Origin: an uncultured Formosa sp.
GTDB lineage: Bacteria; Bacteroidota; Bacteroidia; Flavobacteriales; Flavobacteriaceae
Reading direction: 5' to 3'
DNA length: 64,000 nucleotides
Assembly (NCBI RefSeq): GCF_947500765.1
Contig: NZ_CANMTH010000003.1
Span: 310,001-374,000, forward strand
Below the pieces are notes generated by a model. It saw nothing but the letters and a program-made list of their open reading frames with translations, ran no database searches and had not been told where the DNA came from. Each line of letters begins with the position of its first letter. The stretch's first letter is position 1. The position numbers were made by a program, and so were the translations under genes. Positions 25,796 through 35,695 of the stretch are shown here, in pieces.

Positions 25796-27364
25796 TTAGT
25801 CAATACGTTTCAGATTTAAATCTTGAAAATCGAAACTAAAATCGATGTTAGGTGATATTCCTTTCATTTTTATTTGTATAGCTTTACCTTCTTCATTTAA
25901 ATTAAAGGTTGCAAAGGCATCGCAAGGCATATCTTTAAATTCCCATTTTACAGCAAAAGTTGTTGCTTTATAGAAATACATTTGTCCGTTTAATTTAGGA
26001 GAGCGTTTAGAAGTAAACCAAAGTTTTCCGTTCTTATCCGTAATTGTAATATCTCCAAACCAAGGATCGTTGTACGTACCTATATAATTATTAAAATTGA
26101 TTTTTGTTTTTTTATTAGCTTTAACAGTTTCCCAAACGGCTTTTGTAACTTTATCTCCATCTTTTTCTTCAGCTTTGCTATAATCTGATAGTTCTGTAAT
26201 CCAATCTTTCTTTTCAATATTTAAATACCAATCTAAAATTGTTTCTGGTATAGAATAAAAGGCATAGCCTCCTGGGTCTGTATTGGTTAACACCACAATT
26301 CCTAAATTTAGTTCTGGTACCAAGATTGTACGTGATAACATGCCTGTTAAACCACCAGTATGCTGTACAATAATTTTACCTTTTTCATCAGAAATTTCCC
26401 AACCTAAACCATATGCTGAAAAATGATTTCCAGTGCGTTCATCTGCATATAAATTGTAACCAGTTATGGTTAGTGGCGACCACATTTGTTTTTGAAGCTT
26501 TTCAGAAAATAAGGTTTTAGATAAACCTGTACCATATTTTCCTTTATTTAATTGCATTAGCATCCATTTACTTAAGTCGTTAACACTAGCATTAATGCCT
26601 CCGGCTGCACCAACTAAATCACCACTATTGTAAGGTGCAACTTCAACTAATTTATCATTATAAGAACTATGAGGCATGGCCACGTTAGCATTGGGTTTTA
26701 AATACTTAATTAGAGGAGTAGCATTTGTCATGCCTAAAGGATTAAAAATACGTGTTTGTATAAAATCTGCCCAAGAGGTTCCGCTAATTCTAAATATAAC
26801 CTCTCCAGCAACTAAGTATAATAAATTATCATAATCGTATTTTGTGCGAAAAGCAGATGTTGGTGTCTGGTATTGAAAACTATTAAGAATATCATCAATG
26901 GTAAAATTACCTGGATCAGGAAAAATCATTAAATCCCCAGCTCCTAAACCTAATCCGCTTCTATGCGTTAGTAAGTCTGTAATAGTAAAATTTGCAGTTA
27001 CATAATCATCGTACATTTTAAACTCCGGAATATAGTCAATCACTTTATCATCCCAAGTTAATTTACCTTCGTCAACCAAAATGGCTAATGCCGCAGATGT
27101 AAAAGCTTTAGAATTTGAAGCAATAGAAAATAAGGTTTCTTGGTCTACTTTTTCTTTGGAAGTAACCGATTTTAAACCGTAACCTTTAGAGTGTATTACT
27201 TTTCCGTCCTTAACAATTGCAATTGCTAATCCAGCAGAATTAGTTATAGACATCGATTTGGCAACTAAAGAATCTATTTGTTTGGAAGTGATTTCTTGAG
27301 AAAACCCATTAAAACTTAATAGTATTAATAGAGTAAAAATACAGCTGTTTTTTAAATATGTCAT
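25796..27364 (-). CDS. exported serine hydrolase (beta-lactamase/class C-like)
   Basis: The 522-residue protein has a signal peptide (LLILLSFNGFSQ), a class C-type catalytic domain with the SIASNSKAFTSAAL box (SxxK), the YDYDN (Y-x-N) motif and an HTGGLTG box in place of KTG, then a C-terminal beta-rich DUF3471-like domain (YIGTYNDPWFGDITI). It probably cleaves esters or D-amino peptides in the periplasm. The ATG at 27364 is chosen because it starts a proper signal peptide. It is divergent from pflB. Confidence 0.88.
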   Translation of the reverse strand: MTYLKNSCIFTLLILLSFNGFSQEITSKQIDSLVAKSMSITNSAGLAIAIVKDGKVIHSKGYGLKSVTSKEKVDQETLFSIASNSKAFTSAALAILVDEGKLTWDDKVIDYIPEFKMYDDYVTANFTITDLLTHRSGLGLGAGDLMIFPDPGNFTIDDILNSFQYQTPTSAFRTKYDYDNLLYLVAGEVIFRISGTSWADFIQTRIFNPLGMTNATPLIKYLKPNANVAMPHSSYNDKLVEVAPYNSGDLVGAAGGINASVNDLSKWMLMQLNKGKYGTGLSKTLFSEKLQKQMWSPLTITGYNLYADERTGNHFSAYGLGWEISDEKGKIIVQHTGGLTGMLSRTILVPELNLGIVVLTNTDPGGYAFYSIPETILDWYLNIEKKDWITELSDYSKAEEKDGDKVTKAVWETVKANKKTKINFNNYIGTYNDPWFGDITITDKNGKLWFTSKRSPKLNGQMYFYKATTFAVKWEFKDMPCDAFATFNLNEEGKAIQIKMKGISPNIDFSFDFQDLNLKRID

Positions 27365-27861
27365 AATTATAAACTGTTTGAATGTAGTCTTATAGGATTG
27401 CATTTTTAAATGTATAAAAAATTATTTTAGTAGCTTTTTTCACCTGTTATTTTAGTAGCGTTTTACTATAACGTTGTAAAAATGATGATTTGACATTTTA
27501 AAAAGGTATTTGGTTTGTTTTTTGGTAATAGTTGGTCTTTAGCTTAAAAAAGCTAATAATTACGTAAAGGAATTTGCGTTTTCTTCCTTTTTATGAAAAT
27601 CAATTTTTTTTTCAAACGTTTGAAAAATGTTATCGATAAGTTATTGTAAAACAATCGATTATGAGGTTTTTAGTATATGGTCTTTTTTGTTAGCGAAAAT
27701 TCACGAAAACTACCAATTTAATGAATTTTAACAATTGTTTAACGGCTATTTTTGGATACTTCCGAATTCTTTCAAAACCTAGCAATTGTCATGTTTTTAA
27801 TCTTGCTTTGTTATGAACTTTGATGCATAGATTAATAATAGATATAAATAAATATATAAGT
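27365..27861. promoter_or_regulatory. 497-base regulatory region upstream of pflB
   Basis: No ORF is apparent. Besides the 20-bp palindrome listed separately, there are the self-complementary sites TTATCGATAA (27630-27639) and AATCGATT (27653-27660). Such a dense set of palindromes points to promoter control of pflB by one or more dimeric regulators. I could not place a convincing TAnnTTTG element. Confidence 0.55.
27608..27627. promoter_or_regulatory. 20-bp perfect palindrome, candidate operator of pflB
   Basis: TTTTTCAAAC and GTTTGAAAAA are exact reverse complements with no spacer. The CAAACGTTTG core resembles operators of LacI-type regulators more than FNR/CRP boxes. The regulator is not encoded nearby. 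Confidence 0.55.
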
Positions 27862-30117
27862 ATGAAAGTAGCAGAGTTAAAAAACACAGACCTTCAGGTA
27901 GAAGGATTCCAAAATGGAGATTGGAATAAATCAATTAACGTACGTGATTTTGTTTACAAAAATATTACACCTTATCATGGTACTCATGACTTTTTAATTG
28001 GACCAAGCGAACGCACACAAAAACTGTGGGATGTTTGTAAAGCTGAAACTAAAATTGAAAGAGCAAACAACGGAGTACACTCTGTTGATACGGATATTGT
28101 TTCTGGTATTGCAAACTTTGAGGCTGGATATATTGATAAAGAAAATGAAACTATTGTTGGTTTACAAACCGACGGATTATTAAAAAGAGCTATGAAACCT
28201 TTTGGAGGTTATAAAGTAGTTCAAAAAGCATTAGAAGAACAAGGTTTAAAACCTGCCAATGCAGTAAATGAATTATTTTCTAAATATGTAAAAACACATA
28301 ACGATGGTGTGTTTGATGCTTATAATGCAGAAATTAGAAAATTTAGATCATTAGGATTCTTAACAGGATTGCCAGATAATTATGCACGTGGAAGAATAAT
28401 TGGTGATTATAGAAGAATTGCATTATATGGTATTGATAGTTTAATTGATGCTAAAAAACAAGATTTAGCACACATTAAAGGCCCAATGACAGATGCTGTT
28501 ATTCGCTTAAGAGAAGAAGTCTCTGAGCAAATAAAAGCATTAAAAGATATGATTGTAATGGGTAAATCTTACGATTTAGATTTAAGTCGCCCAGCACAAA
28601 ATGCACAAGAAGCTGTACAATGGACTTATATGGCATATTTAGCAGCTGTAAAAGAACAAGATGGAGCAGCAATGTCTTTAGGTAATGTATCTACATTCTT
28701 AGATATTTATATTCAAAGAGACTTAGATAATGAAGTGATTGGAGAAATTGAAGCTCAAGAATATATCGACCAATTCGTAATGAAATTACGTATGGTACGT
28801 CACTTAAGAATGTCTGCTTACGATGAAATCTTTGCAGGAGATCCAACATGGGTAACTGAAGCAATTGGTGGAATGTTTAAAGACGGACGTACTAAAGTAA
28901 CAAAAACGGCTTTCCGTTTCTTACATACGTTATACAACCTAGGACCATCACCAGAACCAAATATTACAGTATTATGGTCGCCTTCATTACCAGAAAACTT
29001 TAGAAAATATTGTGCAAAAGTAGCCATAGATACATCTTCAATTCAATTTGAAAATGATGATTTAATGCGTACGTTGAGAGGATCAGACGATTATGGAATT
29101 GCATGTTGTGTATCTTACCAAGAAATAGGAAAACAAATCCAATTCTTTGGTGCACGTACTAACTTAGCAAAAACATTACTTTTAGCAGTAAATGCTGGTC
29201 GTTGCGAGATTACTGGTAAACAAATGGTAAAAGGTATTGCCCAAGATAATGATGAGTATTTAGACTTCGATAAAGTGATGGCTAATTTTAAATTAGCAAT
29301 GACAGAAGTGGCTCGTGTGTATAACGATTCTATGAACATTATTCACTACATGCACGATAAATACTACTACGAAAAAGGTCAGATGGCTTTAATAGATACT
29401 AATCCAGCTATTAATATCGCTTACGGTATTGCAGGTTTATCTATTGTAGCAGATTCATTATCGGCAATTAAATATGCTAAAGTTAAACCAATCAGAAATG
29501 AAGAAGGATTAACTGTAAGTTTCGAAATTGAGGGAGACTTCCCTAAATATGGAAACGACGATGATAGAGTAGATGTATTTGCTCATGATGCAGTAGAAGA
29601 TTTTAATAATGAATTAAAAAAATTAGCAGTTTATAAAAACGCAGAACCAACAATGTCTGTTTTAACCATTACCTCAAATGTAGTATATGGTAAAAAGACA
29701 GGTGCAACACCAGATGGAAGAGCTAAAGGTGTGCCATTTGCACCAGGAGCAAACCCAATGCATGGGCGTGACACTAACGGTGCAATTGCTTCTTTAAACT
29801 CTGTAGCTAAAATAGATTATAAAGATTCACAAGATGGTGTGTCTAACACATTCTCTATAGTTCCTAAATCTTTAGGATCAACTAACGAAGAACGTATAGA
29901 CAACTTAGTAGCAACCTTAACAGGATATTTTGCTCATGGTGCTCAACATTTAAATGTGAATGTATTAGATAAAGACACTTTATTAGATGCAATGGAACAT
30001 CCAGAAAATCACCCACAATTAACAATTCGTGTATCTGGATATGCTGTTAACTTTATTAGATTAACAAGAGAACAACAACTAGAAGTTATTTCTCGTTCGT
30101 TCCACGAATCTATGTAA
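27862..30117 (+). CDS. pflB: pyruvate formate-lyase (formate C-acetyltransferase)
   Basis: The 751-residue protein splits pyruvate with CoA into acetyl-CoA and formate under anoxic conditions. It carries the adjacent active-site cysteines in [11 protein letters not shown] (Cys415-Cys416) and the glycyl-radical loop RVSGYAVNF (Gly726, 26 residues from the C-terminus, as in the E. coli enzyme). Length and motifs match true PflB rather than glycerol dehydratase-type relatives. The ATG at 27862 gives the normal N-terminus. It heads a pflB-pflA-focA group. The radical is oxygen-sensitive, so the host must meet anoxia. Confidence 0.96.
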   Translation: MKVAELKNTDLQVEGFQNGDWNKSINVRDFVYKNITPYHGTHDFLIGPSERTQKLWDVCKAETKIERANNGVHSVDTDIVSGIANFEAGYIDKENETIVGLQTDGLLKRAMKPFGGYKVVQKALEEQGLKPANAVNELFSKYVKTHNDGVFDAYNAEIRKFRSLGFLTGLPDNYARGRIIGDYRRIALYGIDSLIDAKKQDLAHIKGPMTDAVIRLREEVSEQIKALKDMIVMGKSYDLDLSRPAQNAQEAVQWTYMAYLAAVKEQDGAAMSLGNVSTFLDIYIQRDLDNEVIGEIEAQEYIDQFVMKLRMVRHLRMSAYDEIFAGDPTWVTEAIGGMFKDGRTKVTKTAFRFLHTLYNLGPSPEPNITVLWSPSLPENFRKYCAKVAIDTSSIQFENDDLMRTLRGSDDYGIACCVSYQEIGKQIQFFGARTNLAKTLLLAVNAGRCEITGKQMVKGIAQDNDEYLDFDKVMANFKLAMTEVARVYNDSMNIIHYMHDKYYYEKGQMALIDTNPAINIAYGIAGLSIVADSLSAIKYAKVKPIRNEEGLTVSFEIEGDFPKYGNDDDRVDVFAHDAVEDFNNELKKLAVYKNAEPTMSVLTITSNVVYGKKTGATPDGRAKGVPFAPGANPMHGRDTNGAIASLNSVAKIDYKDSQDGVSNTFSIVPKSLGSTNEERIDNLVATLTGYFAHGAQHLNVNVLDKDTLLDAMEHPENHPQLTIRVSGYAVNFIRLTREQQLEVISRSFHESM

Positions 30118-30141
30118 ACCGTACTCTGTTTATTTAACTTG

Positions 30142-30238
30142 AAGAGGTATTCAAAAAAACGTAAAACACTAATTTTTACTATTCAAATCAGTAATCTCCT
30201 TATTTTGTTAGTGTAACTTATATTTTTGAATACCTCTT
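30142..30238 (+). repeat. long imperfect hairpin between pflB and pflA
   Basis: A perfect 16-bp outer stem (30142-30157 with 30223-30238), a symmetric 8-base internal loop, a 7-bp stem ACACTAA/TTAGTGT (30166-30172 with 30208-30214) and an inner TTACT/AGTAA stem build a rod of about 97 bases. The right arm covers the TTG at 30226 that is the only standard pflA start. No T-run or target-site duplication is visible. It may control pflA translation, stabilise or process the pflB message, or be a small MITE-like insertion. Confidence 0.7.
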
Positions 30239-31014
30239 ATTTTTTTAATCAAAATCGAACTATTATTAAAACTTCAGACAACATATTAAATGTACACTCC
30301 ATAGAATCTTTTGGAACACACGATGGGCCTGGAATACGTATGGTAGTGTTTTTGCAAGGCTGTAAATTAAAATGCCAGTATTGTCATAATCCAGATACTA
30401 TAGACACACAAGGTGGTATAGAATATAATATTGAGGATTTGGTACAACGTGCCCTTAGAATGAAATCTTATTTCGGTGCGAATGGTGGTGTAACCGTTTC
30501 AGGAGGAGAACCTTTACTACAATCGAAAAGTTTAATTCCTTTTTTTAAACGTTTAAAAGAAGAAGGAATACATACTAATATTGATACTAACGGAAGATTA
30601 TTAAATCATCCTACAACAGAATTGATAGATCATTATGCCGATTTAGTGATGCTAGATATAAAGCATATGAATGAAGAAGGCTTTCAGAAACTAGCTGGAG
30701 CAAAAAATAAAGAAACTACTTTTAATTTTGCAAAACACAGAGAAGCTTCAGGAAAAAAAATGTGGCTGCGTTATGTTTTAATTCCAGGAATAACAAACAC
30801 ACCAGAGTTGCTTCATCAATTGGGAACATATTTCAAAGATTATAAAACAATCGAAAAGATTGAACTTCAACCGTATCATAAATTAGGTATACATAAATGG
30901 GAAGCCTTAGGTTGGGAATACGAATTGAAAGATGCAAGAGAAAACACCCAAGAAGAGATTGATGCCGCAGTAGAAATTTTGAGTCTATATTTTAAAGAAG
31001 TTAAAGCGAATTAA
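30226..31014 (+). CDS. pflA: pyruvate formate-lyase activating enzyme
   Basis: This radical SAM enzyme installs the glycyl radical on PflB. The CKLKCQYC motif (CX3CX2C) and DGPGIRMVVFLQG before it are diagnostic, as are SGGEPLLQ and the KIELQPYHKLG end segment. The start is uncertain. The only standard start codon upstream of the conserved core is a TTG at 30226, which lies in the arm of the hairpin; homologues begin about 15 residues later, near KTSDNILNVHSIES, where only ATT codons are available. The gene may thus begin with a rare start codon, or translation may be structurally controlled. Confidence 0.93.
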   Translation: MNTSYFFNQNRTIIKTSDNILNVHSIESFGTHDGPGIRMVVFLQGCKLKCQYCHNPDTIDTQGGIEYNIEDLVQRALRMKSYFGANGGVTVSGGEPLLQSKSLIPFFKRLKEEGIHTNIDTNGRLLNHPTTELIDHYADLVMLDIKHMNEEGFQKLAGAKNKETTFNFAKHREASGKKMWLRYVLIPGITNTPELLHQLGTYFKDYKTIEKIELQPYHKLGIHKWEALGWEYELKDARENTQEEIDAAVEILSLYFKEVKAN

Positions 31015-31047
31015 AACTCATTTAACAACTTCACAATAAAAATTATA

Positions 31048-31830
31048 ATGAATACTCCCAAAGAAGGTATAAAAATAGTAAATGAAATTGCACTTAATAA
31101 AGAAGGTTACACGGTAAGTAAAACCTTAATTCTTGCTTTTTTAGCAGGAGCTTATGTTGCTTTTGGAGGCTTATTATCCATTATTATTTCAGGAGGTTCT
31201 CCAGGAATAGCAGCACATAACCCAGGGTTAGTAAAGTTCTTGTTTGGAGCCGCTTTCCCGTTAGGGCTAATTCTTGTCGTACTGGTAGGTGCCGAACTTT
31301 TTACAGGAAATAATGCTTATTTTATTCCAAATATTTTAACCAAAAGACAACGAGCTTGTGCTATGTTTAAAAATTGGGGTTTGGTGTATCTAGGCAATTT
31401 TTTTGGTGCTATTTTTATTGCTTATATTATTACACATCTAACACATTTAGTTAGTAGCGAACCCTATATAAATATGGTTCATGAAATCGCTAGAGGTAAA
31501 ACAAGTCATACTTTTTTAGTTACTTTTATAAAAGGAATTGGAGCAAATTGGTTAGTCTGTCTTGCCCTTTGGCAAGGTATTGCTGCAAAGAATACCATAG
31601 GCAAAATAATTGCTATTTGGTTGCCTGTTATGGCTTTTGTAACTATGGGGTTTGAGCACAGTATTGCAAATATGTATTTTATACCACTTTCTATTTTTGA
31701 AGGTGCAGATATAACTTGGAGTACTTTTGTTTTTAAAAACTTAATTCCAGCTACAATGGGTAACATCGTTGGAGGTGTTTTATTCGTTGGATTACCTTAT
31801 GGGTATTTATTCGGGAAAGTAGAAAATTAA
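31048..31830 (+). CDS. focA: formate/nitrite transporter FocA
   Basis: The 260-residue channel has the six-helix FNT fold: AFLAGAYVAFGGLLS, the LVGAELFTGNNAYF and GNFFGAIFIAY segments, and a conserved histidine in TMGFEHSIANMYFIP, the channel's central His. It exports formate made by PflB and can re-import it with protons. It begins 34 bases after pflA, which supports one operon. Confidence 0.93.
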   Translation: MNTPKEGIKIVNEIALNKEGYTVSKTLILAFLAGAYVAFGGLLSIIISGGSPGIAAHNPGLVKFLFGAAFPLGLILVVLVGAELFTGNNAYFIPNILTKRQRACAMFKNWGLVYLGNFFGAIFIAYIITHLTHLVSSEPYINMVHEIARGKTSHTFLVTFIKGIGANWLVCLALWQGIAAKNTIGKIIAIWLPVMAFVTMGFEHSIANMYFIPLSIFEGADITWSTFVFKNLIPATMGNIVGGVLFVGLPYGYLFGKVEN

Positions 31831-32032
31831 AACAGAATTAATCTGAATTTATACTAAACGTTTTAAGATATAAATCATCCTAAAAAAAATGGACTGTTTA
31901 TGTTTTTTAAGTGTATCTATTGTATCTTTACATACCACTTTAATAGTCTTTTAGGACCTTTTAATAGCACTAATCGTTTCAATTATTCATAATTTTTTTA
32001 CATTAAAATGTGAGAAATATATTTATATATGT

Positions 32033-32040
32033 TAAATTTG
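32033..32040 (+). promoter_or_regulatory. TAnnTTTG -7 element
   Basis: TAAATTTG matches the Bacteroidota -7 consensus exactly and precedes a terminator-ended, ORF-free stretch. No clear -33 TTTG is seen. Confidence 0.45.
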
Positions 32041-32045
32041 TAACG

Positions 32046-32127
32046 TATTGGTAAATAAGCTCTTGCGAGCAAACAACTAAATTTAATTAAACCTCGATAT
32101 CTATCTTATCGAGGTTTTCTTTTTTTA
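32046..32127 (+). ncRNA. candidate small RNA of about 80 nt
   Basis: Starting a few bases after the -7 element, the stretch contains a short hairpin (GCTC-TTGC-GAGC, 32059-32070), an unstructured A-rich section, and a terminator with a 10-bp stem (AACCTCGATA/TATCGAGGTT, 32090-32116) and T-run. No ORF fits. It could alternatively be the distal terminator of the pfl operon. Confidence 0.4.
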
Positions 32128-32180
32128 ACGGTATTCCTTATGGTTAAAATATAATTGATAAGATCTATCTTACTGAACAT

Positions 32181-32218
32181 AAAAAAGCCCTGAGTAAATT
32201 CTTACTTAGGGCTTTTTT
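32181..32218. terminator. bidirectional terminator
   Basis: GCCCTGAGTAA pairs with TTACTTAGGGC (one G-U) around a 4-base loop, flanked by A6 and T6. It lies 4 bases beyond the stop of the minus-strand gene at 32222. Confidence 0.85.
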
Positions 32219-32221
32219 AAT

Positions 32222-32710
32222 TTAATTTAGAGCAGCTATTCGCTGTTGAATTAAAGGTTGCCATGTATTTATTATTTGAAGCTCTCCACTTAGTTGTATA
32301 TTGATGTCTTCATTATAAAATTCGAATTGAGATTCTGTAACTGTTTTATCTTTTGGAATAAATTCTAACTTTAAAGTGTCAATAGCATGAGATTTACTTT
32401 TAGAGTTTAAATTTTTACCAAATTTTAATGTTCTACACTCTTTATAATCCGATAAGTCTAAGCTTGCTTTAATGGTTTTTTCTTTATTTTTTTTGAAGAA
32501 AAACACCATGTTTTTAGGTTCGTCTAAGCCAATAACAAAATCAGAACCTGCTTCATGTTTAGTTATTGATGCTTGTTTTATTTCTGCTAAAGCTTTTAAT
32601 GCTTTTAACATGTCGTTTTTTCTTTTTCTACTATTTCTAGTCGATAATATAAAAGGTAAAGCGCATATAATTATAAATACTACGCTAAGAATTATTGTTC
32701 CGGTATTCAT
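32222..32710 (-). CDS. membrane-anchored protein of unknown function
   Basis: The 162-residue protein starts with one transmembrane helix (TIILSVVFIIICALPFIL), followed by a basic RNSRKRK stop-transfer run and a soluble cytoplasmic domain. That domain alternates strands (VFFFKKNKEKTIKASLDLSDYKECRTLKF) and ends in a short helix. No family is recognised. It is monocistronic with its own terminator. Confidence 0.6.
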   Translation of the reverse strand: MNTGTIILSVVFIIICALPFILSTRNSRKRKNDMLKALKALAEIKQASITKHEAGSDFVIGLDEPKNMVFFFKKNKEKTIKASLDLSDYKECRTLKFGKNLNSKSKSHAIDTLKLEFIPKDKTVTESQFEFYNEDINIQLSGELQIINTWQPLIQQRIAALN

Positions 32711-32814
32711 TGTTTTGTGTTTAAATTAATACATAATAAATGTAGATTATGTAGTTAAACATAATCTTGTTGTTGCAATTGTCTGTGTGTAATTACACTA
32801 AAAAAAATTGCTTA

Positions 32815-33186
32815 TTACCAGAAATAATGAAACGGAAAAATATAATCGTTTTTACGATAATTAACCAAAGTATTGGTTTGGTATTTTGTGTATTGAGAAA
32901 TTTGTGCTTCTACTAATTGTTCATTCTTTTTAAAATGACTACCAGAACTAAAAAAGGGGGTCTTAAAAAATTGTTCGGTACTAGGATTAAATGAAACACT
33001 AAAATTTTCAGACTCTGAAGTTAGGTTGAAAAGTGATTTAGTAATACCCGATACTTTCTGATGTTGTTCAGATTGATCTGAGTTATATGTGAAAGTTTGA
33101 GGCAGCGGTTGTGCTACACTATATAGTGCAAAACAATATAAAAAGGCTAATAATATACCTCCAGAAAATGTAACTACTTTTTTCAC
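32815..33186 (-). CDS. small exported or membrane-anchored protein, unknown
   Basis: The 123-residue product, from a GTG start, has a hydrophobic N-terminal helix ending VAQPLP, then a Ser/Phe-rich soluble region (SENFSVSFNPSTEQFF) and the C-terminal YIFPFHYFW. No homologous family is recognised. The signal-like N-terminus and normal amino-acid composition support a real gene. Confidence 0.5.
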   Translation of the reverse strand: MKKVVTFSGGILLAFLYCFALYSVAQPLPQTFTYNSDQSEQHQKVSGITKSLFNLTSESENFSVSFNPSTEQFFKTPFFSSGSHFKKNEQLVEAQISQYTKYQTNTLVNYRKNDYIFPFHYFW

Positions 33187-33399
33187 GCTGTAAATTTAAA
33201 TATTTCGAAGAAATTATAAATAGCTTTAACGTTTTATTGTATAAAATTTATTTTATATTTTTAATAGGAATTCTGGGCACATTTGAAAATCGTAAAAGAA
33301 GATTAGCATATAATTTAGGTTAAACTAAGAATATAATAATTATTGATACCTTATAGAGTATGCGTATCATTTTGAATGCTTTTTTTAAGCTGAATAGTT

Positions 33400-33407
33400 T
33401 AATTTTG
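33400..33407 (+). promoter_or_regulatory. -7 element of the MFS gene
   Basis: TAATTTTG matches TAnnTTTG and lies 27 bases before the MFS start codon. Confidence 0.45.
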
Positions 33408-33434
33408 TACTATTATAAATAGCTCAGAACACAT

Positions 33435-34706
33435 ATGAATTTTACGACATTCAATTCTTTTAAAAGTAGAAATTTCAGATTGTTTTTTATGGGACAATCG
33501 GTATCTCTTTTAGGAACTTGGATGCAAAAAACTGCAGTGAGTTGGGTAATTTATAGCTTAACTCAATCTAAATTCATGTTGGGGGTTGCTGTGTTTGCAA
33601 CTCTTTTTCCAACCGCTCTAGTTTCTCTATATGGTGGAGTGGTAGCAGATCGATATAACAGACACACGGTGTTGTTAATCACTCAAGTTGTTTCTTTAAT
33701 TCAGGCAATTTTACTTACAGTTTCAATTGTGTTTTTTAAAGATAATGCGGTTTGGACTATTATTATTTTAAGTGCTTTTTTAGGAGTTATCAATGGCTTC
33801 GATGTGCCAGCACGACAGTCTCTAGTTCGAGAAATGGTTGATAATAAAGACGATTTACCTAATGCTTTAGCATTAAATTCATCCATGGTAAATTTATCTA
33901 AGTTAATAGGACCTGCATTAGCTGGTTTTGTTTTAGAATCTTTTGGAGACGAAGTTTGCTTTGGTTTAAATGCAGTAAGTTTTATACCTGTAATCATTTC
34001 ATTATTATTAATGCGATTACCGAAACAAGAATTAAAACCCTCTGCAGATAGAAATATAAAATCAGAATTTAAAGCGGCCTTTTCATATATATTAAATACT
34101 CCCGAAATTCATTCAATACTTATTTTCACGGGTTTAATGAGTTTATTTGTATTGTCTTATACAACCTTAACTCCAGCATTTGCAAAAGATGTATTTAATG
34201 GATCCGCATCTACTTTAGGCGTTATTGATGGGGTAATTGGATTTGGGGCATTTATAGGTGCTATATTTTTAGCCTCGTTAAAAACAGGAACCGATCTAAG
34301 TAAGGTGTTAGCCATAAATTCTCTAATTTTTGGAGTAGGACTTGTCTTATTTGCAGAAAGTAATATCTACTATATAGCATTAATATTTGCAGCAATTGGA
34401 GCCTTTGGTATGATGTCTATTCGTACTATTACAAATACAATTATTCAGGTAAATGTACCAAATCACTTTAGAGGGCGAGTTATTAGTATTTATATCATGT
34501 CATTAACTGGTTTATTACCTATTGGTAGTTTAGCTATTGGAAGTATTTCTCATTATATAGGTGTCCAGTCTACCGTGTTAATACAAGGTATACTCGCTAT
34601 AATTATTACTTTATTTTATGGTAAATATCTTAAAAAAGTGAAACTAAAAAAGAAAGCTTTGGCCATTTTAGAACAACAGCCAGAACAAGGTTATGGTGTA
34701 AAATAA
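33435..34706 (+). CDS. MFS exporter (MFS_3/EntS-like)
   Basis: The 423-residue protein has twelve predicted helices and the signature of the EntS-type major facilitator group: NFRLFFMGQSVSLLGTWMQ at the start, the GGVVADRYNRHTVL loop between helices 2 and 3, and a FDVPARQSLVREMV loop. Relatives export siderophores or drugs. No siderophore genes are nearby, so the substrate is open. Confidence 0.9.
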   Translation: MNFTTFNSFKSRNFRLFFMGQSVSLLGTWMQKTAVSWVIYSLTQSKFMLGVAVFATLFPTALVSLYGGVVADRYNRHTVLLITQVVSLIQAILLTVSIVFFKDNAVWTIIILSAFLGVINGFDVPARQSLVREMVDNKDDLPNALALNSSMVNLSKLIGPALAGFVLESFGDEVCFGLNAVSFIPVIISLLLMRLPKQELKPSADRNIKSEFKAAFSYILNTPEIHSILIFTGLMSLFVLSYTTLTPAFAKDVFNGSASTLGVIDGVIGFGAFIGAIFLASLKTGTDLSKVLAINSLIFGVGLVLFAESNIYYIALIFAAIGAFGMMSIRTITNTIIQVNVPNHFRGRVISIYIMSLTGLLPIGSLAIGSISHYIGVQSTVLIQGILAIIITLFYGKYLKKVKLKKKALAILEQQPEQGYGVK

Positions 34707-34768
34707 TAATTCTGTTTATTTGTTTCTTTAGTTATGAAAAAAAATGACAAGAATCACAGATATATAGA

Positions 34769-35569
34769 TTAGTTTTTTATGGCCTTTAAAGCATAAACCA
34801 TAGGGATTTTATTTTCTAAGCTTTTTATTCTGAATTGTTTCGGACTGATTTCAATAGTATTTTCAAAACAATTATAAGGCGAGTAATTAAACTCTTCAAA
34901 AGATTGTAATTGTAAATTATTCTGAAGCAAAGCTGTCAATACTTCTCCTAAACCATGATTCCAAGTTATAGATTTCTTGGTAATATTGGCCGATCTATCT
35001 GCATATGTACCAGTTTCGGTTTCAATAATAGCTTCCGATTTAAAGTAACTATACGCTATATTATCAAACGTATCGTTAAACATCCACACTACTGGATGAA
35101 ATTCGACAAAAACAAATTCACCTTTAGGTTTTAAAAATCTAGAAATCAATTTTGCCCATTGCTCAATATCAGGCAGCCAGCCAATAGTTCCATAACTTGT
35201 GTAAACAATATCAAATGTATCATCAAGATAATTGGGTAACTCATACAAATCACAACAAATAAAAGTGGTATTTAATTCAAGTGTGTTGGCTAATTTTTTA
35301 GCATTTTTAATAGCAACATCAGATATATCTATGCCTATAACTTGTGCACCTAAACGAGCTAAAGACAATGAGTCTTGACCAAAATGACATTGTAAATGCA
35401 ATATTTTTTTGCCTTTTACATCTCCCAATAAATTCAATTCTATGTTGTTTAGAGACGATTTTCCTTTTAAAAAACCTTCAACATCATAGAAGTCGGAAGT
35501 AAGGTGAGCCATTGTTTTTTCATTCCAAGTATCTTTATTTACAGTTTTGTAGTCGTGTTCTGAATTCAT
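34769..35569 (-). CDS. class I SAM-dependent methyltransferase
   Basis: The 266-residue protein has the Rossmann methyltransferase motifs: GKKILHLQCHFGQDSL (motif I, Q-C-H-F-G variant), VIGIDISDVAIKNA and DIVYTSYGTIGWLPD. The HLQCHFGQDSLSLARLGA phrase is typical of a broad bacterial group without assigned substrate. It is divergent from the radical SAM gene, with about 150 bases between the starts, so the two may share control. Confidence 0.88.
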   Translation of the reverse strand: MNSEHDYKTVNKDTWNEKTMAHLTSDFYDVEGFLKGKSSLNNIELNLLGDVKGKKILHLQCHFGQDSLSLARLGAQVIGIDISDVAIKNAKKLANTLELNTTFICCDLYELPNYLDDTFDIVYTSYGTIGWLPDIEQWAKLISRFLKPKGEFVFVEFHPVVWMFNDTFDNIAYSYFKSEAIIETETGTYADRSANITKKSITWNHGLGEVLTALLQNNLQLQSFEEFNYSPYNCFENTIEISPKQFRIKSLENKIPMVYALKAIKN

Positions 35570-35695
35570 AGCGATAAAATCTAATTAAGTTAACAAATTA
35601 CATATAATTATTTAAATCTGAATCAAACTTAATTAGACCTCTTTTTGTAAATATCATATTTAATTTTTTGTACAAACAACAGAAAACAAATACAC

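Larger units (their letters stand above)
31831..32221. other. 391-base intergenic region with two terminators and a candidate small RNA
   Basis: No ORF is seen between focA and the convergent gene at 32222. The plus strand has a promoter-like element and a terminator that bracket about 80 transcribed bases (listed separately). The right end holds the terminator of the minus-strand gene. Confidence 0.6.

Noticed and set aside
30142..30238. Insertion sequence between pflB and pflA
   Set aside because: No transposase and no target-site duplication; a MITE remains possible but unproven.
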